From positions 1-28,588 of the IMG/VR virus record IMGVR_UViG_3300032676_000609: a stretch of DNA of 28,588 nt; one strand, given 5' to 3'. Below the pieces are notes generated by a model. It saw only the letters and a list, made by a program, of their open reading frames with translations. It was not told the origin of the DNA and ran no database searches. Positions 6,977-12,610 of the stretch are shown one piece after another. The position numbers were made by a program, and so were the translations under genes. Origin of the DNA: a virus. Each line of letters begins with the position of its first letter. Within the stretch, counting starts at the first letter, position 1.

Positions 6977-7725
6977 TCTGCACTCCTTAGTGCACCGCTA
7001 AAGATGTAAGAGCCACAATGAGATAATCGTGCCCAGGGAGCAGCCCACACCTTGTATCCATTTTCTCTAGCCAGCTTACAAAAATGATAGTCTTCGGAAA
7101 GCAAGCGGTTATTGTTTTCTACATCAATACTAGTATCAAAGAACTGCTTAATAACTTTTGGCTTACGCTCTTCATCAATGATAGTAAACATATCACTGTT
7201 GTATTCCGGAACCTTATCAGCCAACCCTTCAAGCACTTCACGCTTAATTAACATAAATCCTGTGCCACCGTTAGCAATCTCACATGGCTCACTTAAAGTC
7301 ATATAGACTTCAGCAGCTCCATCAACGGCATTCAAAACAAATACGCCCGTATAGTCGTATAGCTCTTGCGGAGTCTTACCTTCTTTTACCGCCTCAGATA
7401 CCTGTGTCCAGTTGATCTCTTTCTTTGGATAAAGCCCGCAGATAATGTCTTTATCAGCATCAATCATCGGAATGATGTCCTCTGCTCTAAAGCCAATGTC
7501 CGCATCAATAAACATTAAATGGGTGCAGTCGCTTTCTAAGAAGTCGTAAGCCATTGCATCCCTAGCACGAGTAATCAAAGACTCATTCATCATATAAGAG
7601 TACTGCATCTGGACTCCAGCTTGTCCAAAGACTCCTACGCAACGCATAATGCCTACTGCGTATTGTCCATGACAAAGACCGCCATACATCGGGGTAGCTA
7701 CAAATAAATACGGTTTAGTTTCCAT
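6973..7725 (-). CDS. GT-A fold glycosyltransferase
   Basis: 250 residues from the ATG at 7725, chosen because GAGAGGAAAAAG precedes it; a Met nine codons earlier lacks such a site. It begins with a strand TKPYLFVATPMYGG, contains LITRARDAMAYDFLESDCTHL and the nucleotide-sugar metal motif D74-A-D76 in MFIDADIGF, then CGLYPKK and a C-terminal LSEDYHFCKLARENGYKVW acceptor region. This is the form of many phage glycosyltransferases. Targets could be host glycan, virion protein or modified DNA base. It overlaps the second glycosyltransferase by 11 bases. Confidence 0.82.
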   Translation of the reverse strand: METKPYLFVATPMYGGLCHGQYAVGIMRCVGVFGQAGVQMQYSYMMNESLITRARDAMAYDFLESDCTHLMFIDADIGFRAEDIIPMIDADKDIICGLYPKKEINWTQVSEAVKEGKTPQELYDYTGVFVLNAVDGAAEVYMTLSEPCEIANGGTGFMLIKREVLEGLADKVPEYNSDMFTIIDEERKPKVIKQFFDTSIDVENNNRLLSEDYHFCKLARENGYKVWAAPWARLSHCGSYIFSGALRSAE

Positions 7726-8419
7726 TCTTTTTCCTCTCGTTTCCTTTTGCATACCAATCTTTTTGATTAGGTTTTGTAAGTCTGTAATTCACTGTGTAAA
7801 GCCCTGTACCACCAAAGTTTGGAAATTGGTTACTGGCTGCTTTAAACAATTCTTTATCCCCGTTATACGGATCAAGGGTGTGGAATAGTCTTTGAGATAT
7901 ACGGTTAATCACGCAGTTCTTGAATAAATAACAGTTCATATCCACAAATGTATAGCCACCCTCCCAGCTAGGAGCATTTCCTAGGCTGTCCGATTCGTCG
8001 TTAAATAAGAAATTGCCCTCTTTATCTACAATCCGTCTAAGACTATAACACCAGTCCCAATTATTCTTTTCTAAAGCCTCTACCATGGAAGATATATGGT
8101 TTGGTTCATACCAGTTATCTTCGTCCAAAAACATTACATAATCTGCATTGGTTAGGAATGGAATGGCGGCATTGATCCTGTAACCGTTATAAAACCCAGT
8201 ATAGGGTAAACCATTAAACCCTTGAATAGGCGTTCCAGTGTTCTCAGGAAGCACAATGAAGCTCTGCTTATATGGATGTGCCTGAATCATGCTAGCAACT
8301 CGTGTAGCGTAAGCAAGACCATCAACTACTATCCAATGCTCGGCATCATTGCCTACACTATGCATAGCTTGAGGCAACCAATCAGTCCCAATAGTCGGAG
8401 TGATTACTGCAATCCTCAT
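7715..8419 (-). CDS. Family 2-like glycosyltransferase
   Basis: 234 residues from the ATG at 8419, which forms ATGA with the upstream stop; an earlier in-frame Met at 8449 lies inside the upstream gene. Features: IAVITPTIG and IVVDG at the N-terminus, a DxD-type motif D99-E-D101 in YVMFLDEDNWYEP, and a C-terminal Trp/Tyr-rich part. This is the GT2 plan of transferring sugar from a nucleotide donor. Its start lies in the KAQEK junction repeat. With the neighbouring glycosyltransferase and methyltransferase it probably builds or decorates one glycan. Confidence 0.82.
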   Translation of the reverse strand: MRIAVITPTIGTDWLPQAMHSVGNDAEHWIVVDGLAYATRVASMIQAHPYKQSFIVLPENTGTPIQGFNGLPYTGFYNGYRINAAIPFLTNADYVMFLDEDNWYEPNHISSMVEALEKNNWDWCYSLRRIVDKEGNFLFNDESDSLGNAPSWEGGYTFVDMNCYLFKNCVINRISQRLFHTLDPYNGDKELFKAASNQFPNFGGTGLYTVNYRLTKPNQKDWYAKGNERKKNGN

Positions 8420-8625
8420 TTCTCTTGTGCCTTTCTTATCTTTTCCCAAACAGAATCTTCGATTCGTTCTTCTAATTCCTGTAAAAATTCACGAATAGAA
8501 TTAGGGCTTAATAAAATTACATTAGCAAATATTGCATATTGTTGGTCAAGGTCTAATGCGTTTTTTACATCAAGTGGAACTACCAATCCGTGTTTTCTAA
8601 AAATATCATCAACAAAATAGCTCAT
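8416..8625 (-). CDS. Small hypothetical protein ending KAQEK
   Basis: 69 residues: MSYFVDDIFRKHGLVVP, a hydrophobic middle (QQYAIFANVILLSP) and a helical, acidic tail REFLQELEERIEDSVWEKIRKAQEK. The last codons and the start of the next gene belong to the repeated junction. No family recognised. The body is unrelated to the other KAQEK proteins, so the junction is shared, not the protein. Confidence 0.65.
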   Translation of the reverse strand: MSYFVDDIFRKHGLVVPLDVKNALDLDQQYAIFANVILLSPNSIREFLQELEERIEDSVWEKIRKAQEK

Positions 8626-8831
8626 TTCTCTTGTGCCTTTCTTAGTATTGCTCTAGCAAACTTCATCAAATCATCTTTTTCAACACTTCCCCAGCCGTAA
8701 TTAAACCAAACATGGTCTATTTCATCATCTGTTAGTGTCTTTAGTTGTGGCGAGCAAGTATGAATAGAATCGCCTGTAACTCTTTGTCCACAATCTAAAC
8801 ACGCAGTCCACGCTACTGGTTCATTGTTCAT
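8622..8831 (-). CDS. Small zinc-ribbon protein with LTDDEI...FARAIL module, ends KAQEK
   Basis: 69 residues. An N-terminal zinc-ribbon-like half has C12/C15 (CLDCG) and C26 with nearby H24; a helical half reads LTDDEIDHVWFNYGWGS, then LMKFARAILRKAQEK. The same helical module closes the next gene, and 39 bases at the 3' junction are identical between the two. Function unknown; the shared module may be an interaction domain. Confidence 0.68.
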   Translation of the reverse strand: MNNEPVAWTACLDCGQRVTGDSIHTCSPQLKTLTDDEIDHVWFNYGWGSVEKDDLMKFARAILRKAQEK

Positions 8832-9187
8832 TTCTCTTGTGCCTTTCTTAGTATTGCTCTAGCAAACCCAACATCAAGCGTTGTCCAATCTCTTTTCCAA
8901 AAATCTTCGGTAATCTGCCATATTTCCTCATCTGTTAGTGTCTTTGCTGTCTGTGTAATAACAGGGTCATAAGCAATGGCACCGCATCTTGCACATACTT
9001 TTCCGTCGCCTTTCAACGCCTCTATTTCAGCTTGTTGCTCTACTACTTTTGCATAAAGTTTGTCGTGATTAACAAGTAAAGAATAGTATTCAGCTTGTTG
9101 ATGGCGTAGCATGGTGGCTGCTTGTTCTCTTGTGCCGCCTTCCCAATGACCTTGCTCTAATTTATCAGCTAATTCATTTGCGTTCAT
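8828..9187 (-). CDS. Mosaic small protein: coiled coil, zinc ribbon and LTDEEI...FARAIL module
   Basis: 119 residues built of pieces found elsewhere in the operon. MNANELAD and the QQAEIEALK coiled coil are shared with 2815-3024; a CARCG zinc-ribbon half follows; then LTDEEI...VGFARAILRKAQEK is shared with 8622-8831. The QQAE segment occurs twice inside this protein. It overlaps the methyltransferase gene by ATGA. Function unknown; it reads as a fusion or recombination product of operon neighbours. Confidence 0.7.
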   Translation of the reverse strand: MNANELADKLEQGHWEGGTREQAATMLRHQQAEYYSLLVNHDKLYAKVVEQQAEIEALKGDGKVCARCGAIAYDPVITQTAKTLTDEEIWQITEDFWKRDWTTLDVGFARAILRKAQEK

Positions 9188-9738
9188 TTCTTTTGCACCG
9201 CCAGTTGATAGTTGGAAAGCACTAAATCATAGTGACCCTCAAAGCCCGCTAAGAAACCATTGATTCCATCTCCAGTCGCTTCGTGCGGATATTCGTAGTC
9301 ATCAAACAACATAACTCCGCCTTTTCTCAAGAGTCCCCAAGCCATACAAGCATCCGTAAGAGCAACTTCTGGTGCATGACTGCCGTCCACATAGATAAAG
9401 TCAAAAGTGTATTTGAACCCAATCATCTGTGCTAAGGCTTTGTAAGATGTATCTTTAAACAAGGAGACCTTTTGCTCTAACTTTTTAATCTCGTTTGTAT
9501 TGCTCCAAAACCGAGACTCCACAGCAGGAAAGTCAATACCGCCGTGCTCTACGCTTCCGCTAAATGGATCTATACAAACAATCGTGCCTTTATTTGATAA
9601 TCCGTTTTCCAAAAGCCAACATGTAGATTTGCCCTCAAATGCGCCGATCTCAAGAAATAATCTATTGTCGGGCAACTTGGACATGCACAATTCAAAGTTC
9701 GGAATGTTGTGGCTAAACCAGTCTTGAGTGAAGTTCAT
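9184..9738 (-). CDS. Class I SAM-dependent methyltransferase (Methyltransf_24-like)
   Basis: 184 residues. SAM-binding motif I is LEIGAFEGKS (29-38); the acidic residue ending strand 2 is D57 (VCIDPF); motif IV region is IYVDGSH (115-121); and LLRKGGVMLFDDY (136-148) follows, as in Methyltransf_24 enzymes that often methylate sugars or small molecules. DNA-methylase motifs (DPPY, PCQ) are absent. Two glycosyltransferases lie downstream in the same operon, so glycan methylation is the simplest reading; another target cannot be excluded. Confidence 0.82.
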   Translation of the reverse strand: MNFTQDWFSHNIPNFELCMSKLPDNRLFLEIGAFEGKSTCWLLENGLSNKGTIVCIDPFSGSVEHGGIDFPAVESRFWSNTNEIKKLEQKVSLFKDTSYKALAQMIGFKYTFDFIYVDGSHAPEVALTDACMAWGLLRKGGVMLFDDYEYPHEATGDGINGFLAGFEGHYDLVLSNYQLAVQKK

Positions 9739-10169
9739 TGCTCATCCTCCAAATCCCAACCCATAATTGCTGCTCTACGAGCTTTTACTTCTGCAGATGC
9801 ATAGTCGTTTAATTCAAAACAACGCTCGTAAGTATCGATTGCCCAGTAAGAAACCATCTTGGCTTTGTTAATAATTCCCAATAGATTGTTTGCCACTTCA
9901 TCCTCAGTCATGGGTTCTTTGCGATCTCCATGGGTAATGTATAAAAGCTCAAGATCATCAATTACGCTATTAAACTTTTCAATAGAATCTTCAAGTTTAT
10001 ACATTAAATCTCTATCAACTTTTTTATTTTTCATTTCCTTCATTCCCTCTTTAAGCATAGCAATTACGCCATATTGAACAATAACTTTTAAACCATCTTC
10101 ATCGTAATCAACTACTGCATCAGCTGATCCGTCCTCATTCTCCCTTGTTACCTTTAGCTGGATCTTCAT
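9735..10169 (-). CDS. Hypothetical acidic helical protein
   Basis: 144 residues. The first 35 residues look like a beta hairpin (MKIQLKVTRENEDGSADAVVDYDEDG); the rest is helical and charged. It has a good SD (AAAGAGG) and overlaps the methyltransferase by ATGA and the upstream gene by 35 bases. No family recognised with certainty; it lies in the early part of the leftward operon. Confidence 0.68.
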   Translation of the reverse strand: MKIQLKVTRENEDGSADAVVDYDEDGLKVIVQYGVIAMLKEGMKEMKNKKVDRDLMYKLEDSIEKFNSVIDDLELLYITHGDRKEPMTEDEVANNLLGIINKAKMVSYWAIDTYERCFELNDYASAEVKARRAAIMGWDLEDEQ

Positions 10170-10404
10170 TTTCCTCTTTCAATTTAACGATAAGCTCCAA
10201 TAACAATTGTGCGTCATCTTGCTCAAAAATTTTGTTAAAAATGCCTCTGCATGGATCCCGCAAAGCATCTGGGTAAAAGTAATTATCGGATACAAAATTA
10301 GAGAACGGACGGCAAGCAAGCTCATTTACTCGGCAGTTTTCTACATGTTCACAATCGTCGCAGGGACATACGTTTTTAATAACTGGTCTAGGATTTTCTG
10401 TCAA
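10135..10404 (-). CDS. Cysteine-rich small protein, first gene of the leftward operon
   Basis: 89 residues from a TTG start with SD GGAAGAG. Cysteines cluster at CPCDDC, then ENC, then LAC, with a further Cys at DPC, which suggests a bound metal (zinc or Fe-S). It is the first gene after the divergent promoter and should be made early if the operon is early. The 3' end overlaps the next gene by 35 bases. Function unknown. Confidence 0.65.
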   Translation of the reverse strand: MTENPRPVIKNVCPCDDCEHVENCRVNELACRPFSNFVSDNYFYPDALRDPCRGIFNKIFEQDDAQLLLELIVKLKEENEDPAKGNKGE

Positions 10405-10488
10405 TTTTCTCTTCCGAAAGGTTTTCCTCTGTATAATCCTAGGGATTATTTAAGTCATAGTAATGACAATCTTAAAGGTTTAATATAG
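10405..10488. promoter_or_regulatory. Divergent promoters with a shared palindromic operator
   Basis: Leftward promoter: -35 ATGACT (10453-10458), spacer of exactly 17, -10 TATACA (10430-10435). Rightward: a perfect -10 TATAAT (10432-10437) without a clear -35. The palindrome ATAATCC-TAG-GGATTAT (10433-10449) covers both -10 regions and the leftward spacer. A second inverted repeat GTCAT-AGTA-ATGAC (10454-10467) covers the leftward -35. A repressor bound here would control both operons. Promoter hexamers were assigned by eye; start sites are inferred. Confidence 0.6.
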
Positions 10489-10833
10489 GTGATTACCCTT
10501 AGTCTTCCTTACCCGCCCTCTGTAAATGCAATGTATAGATCCTCAAACAATAGAATCTATATCTCCAAGCGGGGAATGGATTTTAAAACTGCTGTATCTC
10601 AAGCCTGCCAGGGGATTGCAGGGTTTGGGGATCAGCCAGTCGAAGTGTCAATTATCCTACATCCTAGAGATAAGCGTCTGATGGATATTGATAACTGCGC
10701 TAAAGGCATCTGCGATTCCATGCAAGGTTTTATCTATGACAATGACCAACAGGTTTGGAAAATTACCATAGAGCGGGGCGCCAAAATTAAGGGTGGTGGA
10801 TGCGAAGTTACAATTAAACCATATCAGGGTTAA
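10489..10833 (+). CDS. rusA: RusA-family Holliday junction resolvase
   Basis: 114 residues from a GTG start with AAAGG ten bases upstream. Matches RusA: PYPPSVNAMYR at 7-17, then the acidic motif D66-I-D68-N69 and DND (84-86), equivalent to the catalytic aspartates of RusA. It cuts four-way DNA junctions formed in recombination or by branched replicating DNA. It is the first rightward gene of the replication block, divergent from the recombination operon that makes such junctions. Confidence 0.9.
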   Translation: MITLSLPYPPSVNAMYRSSNNRIYISKRGMDFKTAVSQACQGIAGFGDQPVEVSIILHPRDKRLMDIDNCAKGICDSMQGFIYDNDQQVWKITIERGAKIKGGGCEVTIKPYQG

Positions 10834-10842
10834 CCCTAATGC

Positions 10843-10878
10843 ATCTATAACAAGTTAGTGATAGAATTCCGTATCACT
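10843..10878 (+). promoter_or_regulatory. Extended -10 promoter overlapped by an inverted repeat
   Basis: TG-A-TAGAAT (10859-10867) is a good extended -10. It lies in the perfect inverted repeat AGTGATA (10857-10863) / TATCACT (10872-10878). The preceding bases TAACAAGTTA form a further palindrome, and the 24 bases 10843-10866 recur with three changes at 20614-20637. No -35 is visible, as is usual for extended -10 promoters. Confidence 0.5.
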
Positions 10879-10894
10879 GTGAGGGTGGTTCTTG

Positions 10895-10924
10895 GGGAGC
10901 GTGAGTTTACCGCTCCCATTTTTT
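10895..10924 (+). terminator. Rho-independent terminator
   Basis: Perfect 7-bp stem GGGAGCG (10895-10901) / CGCTCCC (10911-10917) with a 9-base loop, followed by ATTTTTT. It can end transcription of rusA, and also of a roughly 50-base RNA if the promoter at 10859 is active. Confidence 0.85.
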
Positions 10925-10957
10925 CAGGGTAATCCCTAACAAACCATTTTAAAAATC

Positions 10958-10969
10958 TTGTGATACACT
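10958..10969 (+). promoter_or_regulatory. Candidate extended -10 promoter for the parB operon leader
   Basis: TTGTGATACACT contains TG-A-TACACT, the same TNGTGATA core as at 10859 and 19813. It lies downstream of the rusA terminator and just upstream of the structured leader, so it could drive the downstream operon. Weak on its own. Confidence 0.35.
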
Positions 10970-10989
10970 GATTTCATTGATCGAACTTT

Positions 10990-11017
10990 ACCTCATCTAG
11001 CGATGGGGTTTTTCTTT
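10990..11017 (+). terminator. Terminator-like hairpin in the leader
   Basis: Stem ACCTCATC (10990-10997) / GATGGGGT (11002-11009) with one G-T pair, loop TAGC, then TTTTCTTT. It can be a second terminator behind rusA or an attenuator early in the leader of the parB operon. Confidence 0.6.
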
Positions 11018-11019
11018 CA

Positions 11020-11215
11020 GTGGTTTCAACTGGACGGCTAATACCACCAGCGGTTGAAATACAAGCGGACTGGGGGTTAGTAACTGTAATACCGCACAAA
11101 AGGATGGCGAAGTCAGAGTCCTTGTTACAAACGTCTGACGGGTGCTGTGGCTCCAATACGGGTAGCAGCTGAAGGCGCATCTAGGTAGGCTAGGTGCGTC
11201 CACCAAATGGGTAAC
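11020..11215 (+). ncRNA. Candidate structured RNA with pseudoknot geometry
   Basis: No convincing gene is seen here on either strand, but complementary segments are dense. There is TTTCAAC (11024-11030) / GTTGAAA (11053-11059). AAGGA (11100-11104) / TCCTT (11119-11123) is interleaved with GTCAGA (11112-11117) / TCTGAC (11134-11139), an H-type pseudoknot arrangement. GCTG pairs with CAGC (11144, 11166), and a strong 9-bp hairpin CGCATCTAG (11176-11184) / CTAGGTGCG (11190-11198) has a 5-base loop. GGTG (11141) / CACC (11201) could close the last domain. No known RNA family was recognised. Confidence 0.4.
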
Positions 11216-11220
11216 TGTTC

Positions 11221-11259
11221 TACTTAAGTATTCTGCTTAAGTATACAAACTATAGGAGA
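11221..11259 (+). promoter_or_regulatory. Paired CTTAAGTA repeats before the parB operon
   Basis: CTTAAGTA occurs at 11223-11230 and 11236-11243; the first is part of the perfect palindrome TACTTAAGTA. The spacing of 13 bases, just before a TATAGGAGAG segment that holds the SD of the next gene, suggests an operator or the core of a promoter. The binding protein is unknown. Confidence 0.4.
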
Positions 11260-11263
11260 GAGC

Positions 11264-11452
11264 ATGACAGACGGCGGCAAGGGCGATAGACAACGGCCAC
11301 TCGGCGTTCCAATGGACAAATTTGATGAGGCTTGGGACAGAATCTTTAACGAGAAAAAAGAAAAAGATACCAAATTAGAAATCAATGCAGAAAATGATGA
11401 GCAGTCAGTTACGCTCACCAAAGAATGGCACTTTAACGAATGCGGAAAATGA
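11264..11452 (+). CDS. Small hypothetical phage protein
   Basis: 62 residues, begins MTDGGKGDRQRPLGVPMDKFDEAWDRIFNEK: a Gly/Arg-rich start and an amphipathic helix. The strong SD (AGGAGAG) fixes the start. Small proteins with this start accompany replication genes in other phages, but no function is established. First gene of the operon behind the structured leader. Confidence 0.72.
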   Translation: MTDGGKGDRQRPLGVPMDKFDEAWDRIFNEKKEKDTKLEINAENDEQSVTLTKEWHFNECGK

Positions 11453-11628
11453 TGGATTTACGAGAAGAAATAAAAAAGCAAGTAGGGAAAATACCTAGTA
11501 GAGTTTTGCAAGGATCCGTCCAAGAAGTGGTAAGATGGAAGGAACGGGCAAATGAAGCATTACGTTTAGCAAGCAATAAAAACACGTCTGATTATGATTT
11601 ACAGATAGCACTTGACAGGATTAGATAA
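11449..11628 (+). CDS. Hypothetical 59-residue helical protein
   Basis: Start taken as the ATG that overlaps the previous stop (ATGA); another Met lies three codons earlier. The sequence MMDLREEIKKQVGKIPS, then EVVRWKERANEALRLASN, then DYDLQIALDRIR is predicted to be all helix and slightly basic. It ends one base before the ParB-like start. Not recognised. Confidence 0.68.
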   Translation: MMDLREEIKKQVGKIPSRVLQGSVQEVVRWKERANEALRLASNKNTSDYDLQIALDRIR

Positions 11629-11629
11629 A

Positions 11630-12469
11630 TTGAAACTCACAGAAATTACAATAGATAGCTCATTACAGGTAAGAGAATCACTAAACCAAGAAGTCATCAA
11701 CGAATACTCAGAAGCAATTAAAGAAGGTGCAAAGTTCCCAGCCATTAAGGTATTTCGGGTTGGGTCTCGCTATGTTTTAGTTGATGGATTTCACCGTTAC
11801 TTCGGTCATAAAAAGGCTGGCTTTGCTGATATTGAAGTAGAGATCATTGATGGCACAATGCGTGAAGCCACGCTATATGCGATCGGCTCAAACCCAGATC
11901 ACGGCTTACGCTTAACTAATGCAGACAAACGCAAGAAAATTATGATGCTCCTCGATGATGTCGAGTGGGCAGAAATGAGCAATGCGGAGATGGCTAGAGC
12001 AGCCAAAGTATCAGCGATGACAGTTTCTAGAATCCGTGAGCAATTGGGTCTCAAACCAGCAGTAGTAACAGCGACTCGCAACGGCAAAGAATTTAAAGTA
12101 AACACGGAAAACATTGGTAAGAAAAATGAACCGCAAGAAGAGACTTATGAAGATGAGATCGCCAATGAGGTGGCAGCAATCGTCGAGGAAAACGAAGCGC
12201 TCACAATGCGCTTGGCTGTCGCTGCGATGGAAGCTACGGACGAGGAAAAAAGGCTGGCTCAAGATCAGCTTATGGAGAAGTCTGCTACCATCAAAAATCT
12301 TGAGATCGAGAATCGTGCTTTAAAGACCAGTCGTGATACTTTTCAGAATCAATGTGCTGAACTCAAGACACAAGTAAAGTATTGGCAACGTCGTGCTGAG
12401 AAAGCAGAGAAGCGAATTGCAGAATTAGAGAATCAGTTAGAAGGCTTAAAGAATCTAGCTGGCATGTAA
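11630..12469 (+). CDS. ParB-like (ParB/Srx domain) protein with HTH and long coiled coil
   Basis: 279 residues from the TTG at 11630, chosen because AGGA lies about 9 bases upstream; an earlier in-frame TTG has no SD. Domains: ParB N-terminal domain 1-95 with QVRE (13-16) and DGFHRYFGH (52-60, the GxxR-type nucleotide motif); a helix-turn-helix near 117-138 (NAEMARAAKVSAMTVSRIREQL); and a charged coiled coil about 180-275. ParB-like proteins bind DNA, some use CTP, and in phages may act in replication or partition. The helicase gene follows after a 141-base gap. Confidence 0.83.
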   Translation: MKLTEITIDSSLQVRESLNQEVINEYSEAIKEGAKFPAIKVFRVGSRYVLVDGFHRYFGHKKAGFADIEVEIIDGTMREATLYAIGSNPDHGLRLTNADKRKKIMMLLDDVEWAEMSNAEMARAAKVSAMTVSRIREQLGLKPAVVTATRNGKEFKVNTENIGKKNEPQEETYEDEIANEVAAIVEENEALTMRLAVAAMEATDEEKRLAQDQLMEKSATIKNLEIENRALKTSRDTFQNQCAELKTQVKYWQRRAEKAEKRIAELENQLEGLKNLAGM

Positions 12470-12610
12470 AGACTACGGGGGAAAGTGCACAGTCGGCTCG
12501 GCGACTTTAAATAGCCTGTATGCTTTATAAATTAAGGATTAATGTTTCACATAACCGCATAAGTACCCCACCATTAACGTAGCTAGGCGTATCCTAGCAG
12601 AAAGAATTAG
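12470..12610 (+). other. 141-base gap with two small hairpins before the helicase gene
   Basis: No gene seen. AGTCG/CGACT (near 12490-12508) and a perfect stem GCTAGG (12582-12587) / CCTAGC (12593-12598) with a 5-base loop occur. The second ends 12 bases before the helicase ATG, close enough to mask its weak SD. It has no T-run, so a translational role is more likely than termination. Confidence 0.4.

Larger units (their letters stand above)
10826..10937. repeat. Two near-identical palindromes flanking a short transcription unit
   Basis: AGGGTTAACCCT (10826-10837, perfect palindrome) and AGGGTAATCCCT (10926-10937) are exactly 100 bases apart and both are followed by AA. The first overlaps the end of rusA. 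The TAATCCCTA core of the second also occurs in the operator at 10433-10449 (minus strand). They look like binding sites of one phage repressor, by inference. Confidence 0.45.

Noticed and set aside
11170-11205. tRNA-like end (hairpin followed by CCACCA)
   Set aside because: No D-arm, anticodon arm or T-loop (GGTTCGA-type) can be placed; a lone hairpin.
10974-11206. Two leftward open frames of about 68 codons in the control region
   Set aside because: Composition looks random, starts lack SD sites, and the segment is better explained by RNA pairing.
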